This document shows positions 17,363-24,718 of a stretch of DNA of 32,780 nucleotides, piece by piece; the first letter of the stretch is position 1, and every line of letters begins with the position of its first letter. The translations under genes and the position numbers were made by a program. The stretch comes from Nocardioides sp. PD653-B2 (lineage in GTDB: Bacteria; Actinomycetota; Actinomycetes; Propionibacteriales; Nocardioidaceae). The notes beneath the pieces are model-generated. The model was not told where the DNA came from. It saw only the letters and a list, made by a program, of their open reading frames with translations, and searched no databases. Location of the stretch: contig NZ_BDJE01000038.1 in the NCBI RefSeq assembly GCF_002117935.1, forward strand, positions 1-32,780, read 5' to 3'.

Positions 17363-17766
17363 GGGCCCAGTCTGCCGGGAGGTGGCGTTCACGCCGCTGT
17401 CACACGCGCAGCGTTGTCACGACGGGCGATCCGGGTGAGCATGGGAAATGGTGAAGGGCCCCCGGCGGTATGAGCGCCAGGGGCCCTTCGGCTGTCCGGA
17501 AAGGTGACGCCCGGACCACCGGACCGGTCCTCCGACCCCGCCGCCCCCGTCACCGGGCCGACGCGGCGAGTTGCCTCGCCGTACGGGTCTTCGTTCCTGT
17601 CCGATCCCCTGCCCTCCGCAAGCGGTGGGCTGGTAGGGAGAGTTCTACGTGGGCCAGGTCACACCCCGCAAGGGATTCCCGACAACCCACAGGGTCGTCC
17701 ACAGGAGCGGCCCGTTCCTCCACAACAGGAGTGCACACTCCACAGGGAGTGGTCCAGACCTGTGGA
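17363..17766. other. Intergenic region between pxpB and the lipoprotein gene
   Basis: About 400 bp with no supportable gene. It holds a stem-loop at 17453-17489 and, next to the lipoprotein gene, a cluster of CCACAGG-like repeats at 17683-17769 resembling DnaA boxes. The rest, 17490-17680, shows no clear structure. Confidence 0.6.
17453..17489. terminator. Strong stem-loop between lipoprotein gene and pxpB
   Basis: Ten-pair outer stem (GAAGGGCCCC with GGGGCCCTTC), one C-A mismatch, a four-pair inner stem (GGCG/CGCC) and a 7-nt loop. It lacks a T-run on either strand. It most likely ends transcription from the lipoprotein gene before pxpB. Confidence 0.75.
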
Positions 17767-17769
17767 TCA
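17683..17769. repeat. Cluster of five DnaA-box-like CCACA repeats
   Basis: CCACAGG occurs at 17687-17693, 17699-17705 and 17740-17746, CCACAACAGG at 17720-17729, and the inverse CCTGTGG at 17759-17765. The intervals are 12, 21, 20 and 19 bp, close to whole helical turns. The 9-mers TCGTCCACA (17695-17703) and TGATCCACA (minus strand, 17769-17761) each match a DnaA-box consensus at 8 of 9 bases; the other three match at 6-7. The last copy overlaps the lipoprotein stop codon. Confidence 0.5.
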
Positions 17770-18306
17770 GCTGGTGGAGTCGATGGACACGGTGCCGTCC
17801 AGGTCCTTGATCAGGAGCGAGATGTCCTGGACGTGGTCTCCGTTGGTGAGCGTGCACGGGAACGTCGTCTGCGGGTCCTGGACGATGATCGCCGCGTCGC
17901 CGCACTCGACCGTGACCCCGGTCAGGCCCTGCTGCTCGGCCTGGTCCTCCAGGAACCCGACCGCGGCGTCGACCGAGATGATCGCCTTCGCCGGGGCGAG
18001 GTCGAACTCCGCGTGGCCGTCCTCGAGCGAGGTGACGGTGACCTCGTACGGCGCCTTGACGCCCGCGATGCTCACCGAGCAGTCGATGACGGCCCCCTCC
18101 TCGAGGTCGGCGTCCTCGGGGCAGGTCGCGTCGCTCACCTCGAGGTCGGGCGTCACCTTCTCCTGGGCCTTCTGCACCTCTGCCGCGATCTCGTCGGCGT
18201 CGTAGCCGTCGTCGGAGCCGGCCGTCACGCCGGCCGAGCAGGCCCCGAGAGCGAGGAGGACGGGCACGAGCGCGAGGGCACGGAGTCTGGTCACAAGGAG
18301 AACCAT
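17767..18306 (-). CDS. Lipoprotein with DUF4333-like repeats
   Basis: A 179-residue exported lipoprotein. The N-terminus has basic residues, a hydrophobic stretch (ALALVPVLLALGAC) and a lipobox LGAC with Cys23, so it should be lipid-anchored on the outer face of the membrane. The mature part carries two Cys-paired segments: CPEDADLEEGAVIDC and, near the end, CGD...FPCTLTNGD. This spacing fits two DUF4333-type beta domains, a family of unknown function common in actinobacteria. The start is the ATG at 18306; a GTG four codons later is possible. It lies 37 bp downstream of pxpA on the same strand, so it probably shares pxpA's transcript and interrupts the usual pxpA-B-C order. Confidence 0.85.
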   Translation of the reverse strand: MVLLVTRLRALALVPVLLALGACSAGVTAGSDDGYDADEIAAEVQKAQEKVTPDLEVSDATCPEDADLEEGAVIDCSVSIAGVKAPYEVTVTSLEDGHAEFDLAPAKAIISVDAAVGFLEDQAEQQGLTGVTVECGDAAIIVQDPQTTFPCTLTNGDHVQDISLLIKDLDGTVSIDSTS

Positions 18307-18343
18307 CGACCCCACACGCCCCGACGTGGGGCGCGGCGCGCCG

Positions 18344-19045
18344 TCAGAAGGCGTGAAGTTGGTGACCCGCGGCCTCGAGCGCGCGCCGTACGGCGATCGC
18401 GTGGGCGACCGCGCCCGGTGAGTCGCCGTGCACACAGAGGGAGTCGACCGTCCGGGCGAGCGCGAGGGCGTGGGCGACGATGCCGTCCTCGTCCTCGACC
18501 AGGGCGCCCGGCTCGGAGCGCGGGACGAGCCGCCCGTCGGGGGTGTAGGCCCGGTCGGGGAACCCCTCGTGGAAGATCGTCCGCCCGGCCGCTGCCGCAA
18601 GCGTCAGCAGGGCGCCGGGCATGCCGAGCACCGGCAGCCGGTCCGACCCGGCCAGCACCGCAGCCGCCTGCTCCTCGTCGTCGATCGCCCGGTGGTAGAG
18701 CGCGCCGTGCGGCTTGACGTAGCGCACCGACGTCCCCTCCTCGGCGGCGATCGACGCGAGCGTCCCGACCTGGTCGGCGACCTGCTCACGCAGGACCTCG
18801 TAGGCGACCTCCCGCGCGACCCGGCCGAAGCCGTCGCGGTCGTCGTACGACACCTGGGCGCCGACCGCGACGCCGCGACGGGCCGCCTCCGCACACACGG
18901 TGCGCATCACCGCCGGGCTGCCGGCGTGGTAGCCACAGGCGACGTTCGCGCTGGTGACCACGGCCAACAGCGCCTCGTCGTCCGACACCTCCTCGCCGAG
19001 GTCGGCGTTGAGGTCGATCGTCCGTCCGGACCAAGGGGCGTCCAC
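18344..19045 (-). CDS. pxpA: 5-oxoprolinase subunit A (LamB/YcsF family)
   Basis: A 233-residue LamB/YcsF-fold subunit that binds 5-oxoproline and works with PxpB and PxpC. Landmarks are IDLNADLGE near the N-terminus, TSANVACGYHAGSP, VGAQVSYDDRDGFGR, VRYVKPHGALYH and CVHGDSPGAV at the end. All conserved acidic and His positions that I can check are present, so it should be functional. The start is GTG at 19045. There is no Shine-Dalgarno at proper distance; TAGCGT lies 6 nt upstream on the minus strand, so the message may be leaderless. It is divergent from the peptidase gene, with only 23 bp between start codons. Confidence 0.93.
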   Translation of the reverse strand: MDAPWSGRTIDLNADLGEEVSDDEALLAVVTSANVACGYHAGSPAVMRTVCAEAARRGVAVGAQVSYDDRDGFGRVAREVAYEVLREQVADQVGTLASIAAEEGTSVRYVKPHGALYHRAIDDEEQAAAVLAGSDRLPVLGMPGALLTLAAAAGRTIFHEGFPDRAYTPDGRLVPRSEPGALVEDEDGIVAHALALARTVDSLCVHGDSPGAVAHAIAVRRALEAAGHQLHAF

Positions 19046-19068
19046 ACCCCGACGCTATCGTCGCTCGC
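19046..19068. promoter_or_regulatory. Overlapping back-to-back -10 boxes for pxpA and the peptidase gene
   Basis: The 23-bp gap contains TATCGT on the plus strand (19056-19061, 7 nt before the ATG at 19069) and TAGCGT on the minus strand (19057-19052, 6 nt before the GTG at 19045). Both match TANNNT and share the TA pair at 19056-19057. Neither gene has room for a leader. RNA polymerase could occupy only one direction at a time. Confidence 0.5.
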
Positions 19069-21225
19069 ATGCAGCCGCCCGTCGCCGACAAGCGACCCAC
19101 CAGCACCGTGATCCACGGCCACACCCGCACCGACGACTACGAGTGGTTGCGCGAGAAGGACTCCCCCGACGTCACGGCGTACCTCGAGGCCGAGAACGCC
19201 TACACCCAGGAGCGGACCGCGCACCTCGCCGACCTGCGTCAGTCGATCTTCGACGAGATCAAGGCCCGCACCCTCGAGACCGACCTGTCGGTGCCGACCC
19301 GCAACCGCGGCTACTGGTACTACGGACGCTCTTTCGAGGGCAAGGAGTACGGCGCGAGCTGCCGCGTCCCGGTCGCGGACCCGGACGACTGGACCCCTCC
19401 GCGGCCCGCCGAGGACACCGACCCGGACAAGCCGGCCCTCCCCGGCGAGGAGGTGCTGCTCGACCTCGACGCCCTCGCCCAGGGCCACGAGTTCTTCTCG
19501 GTCGGCGGCTCCGCGGTCAGCCCGGACACGAAGCTCCTGGCCTACTCGACCGACGTGGTGGGCGACGAGCGCTACACGATCCGGGTCAAGGACCTCACCA
19601 CCGGCGAGCTCCGCGAGGACGAGATCGTCGGCGCGCTCGGCGGCGCCACCTGGGACCGCGCCGGCGAGAACTTCTACTACACGACCGTCGACGACGCCTG
19701 GCGCGCCGACAAGATCTGGCGGCACCGGCTCGGCACCACCCAGGCCGACGACGAGCTGGTCCACCACGAGACCGACGGCCGCTTCTGGGTCGGCGTCGGC
19801 CGCACCCGCAGCGACCGGTTCCTGGTGATCGCGTCCGGCTCCAAGACCACCTCGGAGTACCGCTACCTCGACGCCGACTCCCCCGGCGACGGTTGGCAGG
19901 TCTTCGCCGAGCGCCGTGAGGGGCTGGAGTACTCCCTCGACCACGCCGTGGTCGCCGGCGCCGACACGTTCCTGGTCCTGCACAACCAGGCCGGCCCCGA
20001 CTTCGAGCTCGGCACCGCGCCGATCGCGCCGACGCCGGCCGAGGAGTGGCAGCCGCTCATCGCCCACGACCCCGCCGTACGCCTCGAGGACGTGGACGCG
20101 TTCGCCGGCCACCTGGTCGTCCACCAGCGCAGCCAGGGCCTGACCCAGCTGCGGATCCTCGAGCTCGGCGAGCAGGGTGTCGACGACGACTACCTGGTCG
20201 AGTTCGACCACGAGGTCTACACGGTCGGGTCCGCGGGCAGCCCCGGCTTCCACCAGCCTGTCGTCCGCCTCGGCTACACCACGATGGCGGTGCCGTCGTC
20301 GGTCTACGACTACGACGTCCGCTCCCGCGAGCTCACGCTGCTGCGCCGGGCGCCGGTGCTCGGCGGCTACGACCCCGCCGACTACGAGGAGCACCGGCTC
20401 TGGGCGACCGCCGACGACGGCGAGCGGGTCCCGATCTCGATCGTGGCCAAGCGCGGCTCCCGGGAGGCCGAGGGCGGCGGCACCGGGCCGGTCCCGACAC
20501 TGCTCTACGGGTACGGCGCCTACGAGACCTCGATCGACCCGTACTTCTCCATCGCCCGGCTCTCCCTGCTCGACCGCGGGGCGGCGTTCGCCATCGCGCA
20601 CGTGCGCGGTGGCGGCGAGATGGGCCGGCGCTGGTACGACGAGGGCAAGCTCTTCTCGAAGCAGAACTCGTTCTCCGACTTCATCGCCTGTGCCCGGCAC
20701 CTGGTCGACACCGGCTGGACGACGCCCGACACGCTGGTCGCCGAGGGCGCGAGCGCCGGCGGCCTGCTGATGGGCGCGGTCGCCAACCAGGCGCCGGAGC
20801 TCTTCGCGGGGGTCGTCGCGGGCGTGCCCTTCGTCGACGCGCTGACCACGATGCTCGACGCCACGCTGCCGTTGACCGTCACGGAGTACGACGAGTGGGG
20901 CAACCCCGAGGCGGACCCGGCGGTCTACGACTACATGGCCGGCTACGCGCCCTACGACAACGTGGCCGCGGCCGACTACCCGCCGATCCTGGCGGAGACG
21001 TCGCTCAACGACACCCGGGTGCTCTACGTCGAGCCCGCGAAGTGGGTGGCGAAGCTGCGGGCGACGGCCGTGGGCCGCCGCGACGTGCTGCTCCGCACCG
21101 AGATGTCGGCCGGCCACGGAGGCGTCTCCGGGCGGTACAAGGCCTGGCACGACCGGTCGTTCTCACTCGCCTGGATGCTCGATCGCATGGGGCTGGCCGG
21201 TCGCGGCACCGCGGTCGGCCCCTGA
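19069..21225 (+). CDS. ptrB: S9 family peptidase, oligopeptidase B-like
   Basis: A 718-residue cytosolic serine peptidase of the prolyl oligopeptidase family. The N-terminal segment DDYEWLREKDSPDVTAYLEAE is the family signature; residues of about 80-400 form the propeller that limits substrate size. The alpha/beta-hydrolase domain holds the triad Ser562 (in GASAGGL), Asp648 (in LNDTRV) and His683 (in AGHGG). The family cleaves short peptides, typically after Arg or Lys for oligopeptidase B. The gene symbol is by similarity of architecture. No signal peptide is visible. It has no Shine-Dalgarno and starts 23 bp from pxpA in a divergent pair. Confidence 0.93.
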   Translation: MQPPVADKRPTSTVIHGHTRTDDYEWLREKDSPDVTAYLEAENAYTQERTAHLADLRQSIFDEIKARTLETDLSVPTRNRGYWYYGRSFEGKEYGASCRVPVADPDDWTPPRPAEDTDPDKPALPGEEVLLDLDALAQGHEFFSVGGSAVSPDTKLLAYSTDVVGDERYTIRVKDLTTGELREDEIVGALGGATWDRAGENFYYTTVDDAWRADKIWRHRLGTTQADDELVHHETDGRFWVGVGRTRSDRFLVIASGSKTTSEYRYLDADSPGDGWQVFAERREGLEYSLDHAVVAGADTFLVLHNQAGPDFELGTAPIAPTPAEEWQPLIAHDPAVRLEDVDAFAGHLVVHQRSQGLTQLRILELGEQGVDDDYLVEFDHEVYTVGSAGSPGFHQPVVRLGYTTMAVPSSVYDYDVRSRELTLLRRAPVLGGYDPADYEEHRLWATADDGERVPISIVAKRGSREAEGGGTGPVPTLLYGYGAYETSIDPYFSIARLSLLDRGAAFAIAHVRGGGEMGRRWYDEGKLFSKQNSFSDFIACARHLVDTGWTTPDTLVAEGASAGGLLMGAVANQAPELFAGVVAGVPFVDALTTMLDATLPLTVTEYDEWGNPEADPAVYDYMAGYAPYDNVAAADYPPILAETSLNDTRVLYVEPAKWVAKLRATAVGRRDVLLRTEMSAGHGGVSGRYKAWHDRSFSLAWMLDRMGLAGRGTAVGP

Positions 21226-21300
21226 GAAGTCCCTGAGAGTACTGCCGGCATGCAACTCCCCATCCGTCTCGGTCGTCCTTCCGAATGACGGTTCAACGTT

Positions 21301-21322
21301 TGACCAGGGAATCCGCTGGTCA
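21301..21322. promoter_or_regulatory. Inverted repeat upstream of the second sigma factor gene
   Basis: TGACCAG and CTGGTCA form a perfect 7-bp inverted repeat with an 8-nt spacer, 70 bp before the ATG at 21393 and 75 bp after the peptidase stop. The left arm overlaps a TTGACC that could be a -35 box. It may be an operator for the sigma gene; no regulator can be named. Confidence 0.35.
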
Positions 21323-21392
21323 CTGTGGACGTTGAGCAAGATGTGTGGAGACGCAGCGGCGTCGCCCACCAGATGCAAGAGGAGGGCGTCCC

Positions 21393-22346
21393 ATGGCAAC
21401 ACGTACTGCTTCTGCCGGCCGCGAGATCGAGGGCCGCGACAGCGTCGGCCTGTACCTCGACGAGATCGCGCGCAACCCCCTTCTCGACGCTGCCGCCGAG
21501 GTGGAGCTCTCCAAGACGATCGAGGCCGGCCTGATGGCCGAGCACCTGCTCGCCGAGGGCCGCGTCGGCCGCAAGAAGGGTGGCGCACCCATGACGGCCA
21601 CCCAGGAAGAGCTCGAGTGGCTGGCGGCCGAGGGCCAGAAGGCCATCGACACGTTCATCACCGCCAACCTGCGCCTGGTCGTCTCGATCGCACGCAAGTA
21701 CGGTCGCGCCCAGATGCCGATGCTCGACCTGATCCAGGAGGGCAACACCGGCCTGATCCGTGCGGTCGAGAAGTTCGACTACACCAAGGGCTACAAGTTC
21801 TCGACGTACGCCACCTGGTGGGTGCGTCAGGCGATCACCCGCGGCATCGCCCAGCAGGCCCGCGTGGTCCGGCTGCCGGTGCACGTCGTGGAGGAGCTCA
21901 ACCAGGTCGGCGGTGCCCGCCGCACCCTCGAGCGCCAGCTGGGCCGCGACCCCGACCCGACCGAGATCGCCGGTGAGCTCGGCATGCCGGTCGAGCGGGT
22001 CCTCGACCTGATGGCCTGGGGGCGCGAGCACGTCAGCCTCGACTCCCCCGTCGACGAGGACGGCGACACGTCGCTCGGTGACCTGATGGCCCAGGAGACC
22101 TCGCCCGGCCCGGACCTCACCGTCCTCGACGTCGAGTCCCGCGACCGGCTCAACAGCCTGGTCGGTCAGCTCGACGAGCGGGCCGCCGACATCATCCGCT
22201 CGCGCTACGGCCTGGTCGACGGACGCCAGCACAAGCTCGCCGACATCGGCGCCAAGCACGGCATCTCCGCCGAGCGGGTGCGCCAGCTCGAGCGGGAGGC
22301 GCTCCAGAAGCTCCGCCGCATCGGCGACCCCGACCTGGCCGCCTAA
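21393..22346 (+). CDS. RpoD-family (group 2, SigB/HrdD-like) sigma factor
   Basis: A 317-residue sigma-70 factor, second of the RpoD family in this window and lacking the long acidic and Ala/Lys N-terminus of SigA. Region 1.2: DSVGLYLDEIARNPLL. Region 2: [18 protein letters not shown] and [17 protein letters not shown], almost identical to SigA, so it should read similar -10 boxes. Region 3 follows, and region 4.2 ends KLADIGAKHGISAERVRQLE. The start is the ATG at 21393, which has AGAGGAGG 7 nt upstream. Group 2 sigma factors of this type usually serve stress or stationary phase. Its stop codon overlaps that of the convergent coaE gene. Confidence 0.93.
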   Translation: MATRTASAGREIEGRDSVGLYLDEIARNPLLDAAAEVELSKTIEAGLMAEHLLAEGRVGRKKGGAPMTATQEELEWLAAEGQKAIDTFITANLRLVVSIARKYGRAQMPMLDLIQEGNTGLIRAVEKFDYTKGYKFSTYATWWVRQAITRGIAQQARVVRLPVHVVEELNQVGGARRTLERQLGRDPDPTEIAGELGMPVERVLDLMAWGREHVSLDSPVDEDGDTSLGDLMAQETSPGPDLTVLDVESRDRLNSLVGQLDERAADIIRSRYGLVDGRQHKLADIGAKHGISAERVRQLEREALQKLRRIGDPDLAA

Positions 22347-22930
22347 CCGGCCGACAGCGCCTCGAAGACCTCCGTCACCCGGTGGCGGAGGTCTTCGCGC
22401 GTCCCGGTGTTCTCGATGAGGTACGTCGCGATCGCGCGGCGCTGCTCCGGGGACGCCTGCGCCGCGATCCGCGACTCCGCATCCTCGCGGGTCCAGCCGC
22501 GGTCGCGCAGCATCCGCTCCACCTGGACCTCGGCGGGGGTCTCGACGACGATCACCGCGTCGAAGCCGTCGGCCCGGCCGGACTCCGCGAGCAACGGGAT
22601 GTCGTGGACGACGATCCCGTCCTGCGGCGCGGCCGCCTCGAGCTCGGCGTACCGCTCGAAGACGAGCGGGTGCACGATGCCCTCGAGGGTCTTCCGCTTC
22701 GCCTCGTCGTTGAAGACGATCGAGCCGACCTTGGCGCGGTCCATGTCGCCGTCCTCGGTCAGGATCTCCGGCCCGAACGCCTCGACGACCTGCGCCAGGC
22801 CCGGCGTGCCCTGCTGGACCACCTCGCGGGCCAGCTTGTCGGCGTCGATCACGACCGCGCCCAGCTCGGCCAGGATGGCCGACACCGTGCTCTTGCCCGA
22901 GGCGATGCCCCCGGTGAGTCCCACTCGCAT
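22343..22930 (-). CDS. coaE: Dephospho-CoA kinase
   Basis: A 195-residue cytosolic kinase for the last step of coenzyme A synthesis, which phosphorylates the 3'-hydroxyl of dephospho-CoA with ATP. The P-loop GGIASGKS is at residues 7-14. DADKLAREVV is the conserved substrate segment, VHPLVFERY and DIPLLAESG follow, and RMLRDRGWTREDAESRIAAQ is the lid. Length and motifs are normal. The start ATG at 22930 is followed immediately by the first strand (MRVGLTG). Its last bases overlap the stop of the sigma factor gene by four bases (CTAA serves both strands), and a terminator hairpin for that gene lies inside its coding sequence. Confidence 0.96.
   Translation of the reverse strand: MRVGLTGGIASGKSTVSAILAELGAVVIDADKLAREVVQQGTPGLAQVVEAFGPEILTEDGDMDRAKVGSIVFNDEAKRKTLEGIVHPLVFERYAELEAAAPQDGIVVHDIPLLAESGRADGFDAVIVVETPAEVQVERMLRDRGWTREDAESRIAAQASPEQRRAIATYLIENTGTREDLRHRVTEVFEALSAG
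22363..22397. terminator. Hairpin inside coaE 3' end, after the sigma factor gene
   Basis: A 12-bp stem with arms CGAAGACCTCCG and CGGAGGTCTTCG and an 11-nt loop. It begins 17 nt after the TAA of the convergent sigma factor gene and is wholly inside coaE coding sequence. It probably ends transcription coming from the left. Confidence 0.65.
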
Positions 22931-22970
22931 GGCGCCATCCTGCCCGACGGGTCGTGCGGGCCGGGCCGGG

Positions 22971-22976
22971 TAGGTT
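22971..22976 (+). promoter_or_regulatory. Leaderless-type -10 box of the TerD gene
   Basis: TAGGTT, matching TANNNT, ends 6 nt before the ATG at 22983. A short GGAG also lies in the 6-nt gap, but too close to work as a ribosome site. Confidence 0.4.
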
Positions 22977-22982
22977 CGGAGC

Positions 22983-23549
22983 ATGATCGAGCTGACCCCG
23001 GGCCAGGAGCTGGCGCTGACCACCGGTGACGGCCGGCCGCTGACCCGGCTGACCATGGGCGTCGGCTGGCGCAAGATCGCGACCGCGGGCGCCATCGGCA
23101 CCGGTGCGCCGGACGTCGACCTGGACGCCTCGGCCGTGCAGTTCGCCGGTGACCAGCTCTTCGACCTGGCGTTCTACAACAACCTCCGGACCCGCGACGG
23201 CTCCGTCGTCCATCTCGGGGACAACCAGACCGGGCGCGGGGAGGGCGACGACGAGGCCATCACCGTCGACCTCACCCAGGTCTACGCGAAGGTCGACACG
23301 ATCGTCTTCATGGTGAGCAGCTACCAGGGCCACACCCTCGAGTGGATCAGCCGGTCCTACTGCCGACTGGTCGGCGACGACGACGTGGAGATCGCCCGCG
23401 TCAACCTCTTCGGCGGCCCCTCGCAGACCGGGCTGGTGCTCGCCAAGCTGGTCCGCGACGGCGACCACTGGACGCTCGAGGCCATCGGGCAGGGCATCGA
23501 CGCGAAGATCCCCACGGAGGCGGTCGCCGCGCTGCGTCGGTTCCTCTGA
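22983..23549 (+). CDS. TerD-family stress protein
   Basis: A 188-residue all-beta protein of the TerD/CABP family, whose members bind calcium through acidic clusters and are linked to tellurite, phage and general stress resistance. Seen here are GVGWRKIA near the start, DVDLDASAVQF (first acidic cluster), HLGDNQTGRGEGDDEAI (second cluster and the family hallmark), and a C-terminal NLFGGPSQTGLVLAKLVRDG. It stands alone: no other ter genes are adjacent, as is common in actinobacteria. It converges on the flavin oxidoreductase gene with only 3 nt between stop codons. Confidence 0.9.
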   Translation: MIELTPGQELALTTGDGRPLTRLTMGVGWRKIATAGAIGTGAPDVDLDASAVQFAGDQLFDLAFYNNLRTRDGSVVHLGDNQTGRGEGDDEAITVDLTQVYAKVDTIVFMVSSYQGHTLEWISRSYCRLVGDDDVEIARVNLFGGPSQTGLVLAKLVRDGDHWTLEAIGQGIDAKIPTEAVAALRRFL

Positions 23550-23552
23550 CCG

Positions 23553-24521
23553 TCAGGCCACGAGCTCCCGCAGCGACCGGTCCGAGGCGAGCACCGCGTC
23601 GCGGTCGTACGTCGACGCGCTCGAGAGCACCTCGTCGGCGCCGGTGCGCTCCGCCAGCCGCTCGAGCCTGCGCCGTACCGTCGTCGGGCTCCCGGCCACG
23701 GCCCGGTCCAGCGACGCCTCGACCCGGCGCCGCACCTGCGCTGACGACGGGGCGCCGTGGACGGCGGCCACCGGCTCGAGCGGCGGGAACTCGCCGGTCT
23801 GCCGCGAGAGGGCCATCGCCCAGGCCTCGGGCAGCGCGAGCTCGCGTGCGGTCGCGTCGTCGTCGGCGACGAGGATGTCCAGCGAGATCGTCACCCACGC
23901 CGTGCTGCCGCGGTGCGGACGGAAGTCGCGACGGTAGCGACCCAGGAGGTCGGGAAGCTCGTCGGAGTCCAGGACCGGGCCGCCGACCACCACCGGCAGC
24001 CCCAGCCGCGCCGCGGTGTCGATGCCTCGACCCGTGGCGAGCAGGTGCAGCGGCAGCGGGCGACGGGCTGCTGGTCGGACGGTGATGTCGGCGGTGCCCT
24101 CGAGGTAGCCGCGCAGCTCGGCGAGATCGGCGTCGAACGACTCAGCGGCGTCGAGCTCGCGACGCAGCGCCCGACGCACCGGCGCCGTGAAGCCGAGCGA
24201 GCGGCCCAGCCCGAGGTCCACCCGGCCGGGGAAGAGTGCCTCCAGGACCAGGAACTGCTCGGCCACCACCAGCGGCTGGTGGAGCGGGAGCATCACCCCG
24301 CCCGACCCGATCCGGATCCGCGAGGTCTGCGCACCGATCGCGGCCAGCAGGACCGCCGGCGCTCCGGACGCGATACCCGGCACGGCGTGGTGCTCGGCGA
24401 CCCAGTAGCGCTCGTAGCCCGCCTGCTCCGCGTGCTTCGCGCGCGCCACCGTCGCCTCCAGCGCATCGGCGTCGGGGGCGCCCACGCGGGTCCGGGAACG
24501 GTCGAGCAGCGAGAGCTTCAC
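23553..24521 (-). CDS. LLM-class flavin-dependent oxidoreductase (luciferase-like)
   Basis: A 322-residue TIM-barrel protein of the bacterial-luciferase superfamily, which uses reduced FMN or F420. The opening MKLSLLDRS, then RYWVAEHHAVPGIASGAPAV, then RIRIGSGGVMLPLHQPLVVAEQF and PGRVDLGLGRSLGFT match the MsnO8/group-1 LLM pattern. The final third has the QVRRRVEASLDRAVAGSPTTV section. No substrate can be given. The start is the GTG at 24521, which overlaps the stop of the preceding sigma-factor remnant (ATGTGA), so it may be translated by coupling from that short frame. Confidence 0.9.
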   Translation of the reverse strand: MKLSLLDRSRTRVGAPDADALEATVARAKHAEQAGYERYWVAEHHAVPGIASGAPAVLLAAIGAQTSRIRIGSGGVMLPLHQPLVVAEQFLVLEALFPGRVDLGLGRSLGFTAPVRRALRRELDAAESFDADLAELRGYLEGTADITVRPAARRPLPLHLLATGRGIDTAARLGLPVVVGGPVLDSDELPDLLGRYRRDFRPHRGSTAWVTISLDILVADDDATARELALPEAWAMALSRQTGEFPPLEPVAAVHGAPSSAQVRRRVEASLDRAVAGSPTTVRRRLERLAERTGADEVLSSASTYDRDAVLASDRSLRELVA

Positions 24522-24718
24522 ATCAGGGCAACACCGGGCAGCACGACCTCCATCCCGCAGCCCCGGACCGGCTCACGCCGGGCTGAAGCCACGGCACCTC
24601 GCCGCCGGCGCACGTGCAGCTCGCGGCGGTGCCGCTCCGCCAGCCCGGAGAAGGCCGGCTCGTCGACCTCGCCCAGATCACTCACGCCCAGCTCCTCCAG
24701 CAGTGCGACCGCGTTCAT
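24518..24718 (-). pseudogene. Decayed ECF sigma factor gene, N-terminal stub
   Basis: A 66-codon frame from the ATG at 24718, with AAGGA 7-8 nt upstream. It encodes DEPAFSGLAERHRRELHV, the exact opening of large ECF sigma factors (TIGR02960 / SigG-like, usually over 300 residues, where HCYRMLG would follow). Instead the frame runs into Arg-rich sequence. Just after the break, a different frame encodes GGEVPWLQP, which resembles the EVPWLQPYPD motif normally found much later in such proteins, and then this also ends. So an internal deletion of most of regions 2 and a loss of the C-terminus are indicated. It lies at the left edge of the island and overlaps the LLM gene start by four bases. Confidence 0.7.

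Noticed and set aside
17683..17769. A replication origin or CRISPR array
   Set aside because: The repeats are too short for CRISPR, there are no uniform spacers or cas genes, and no dnaA, dnaN or recF lies nearby.
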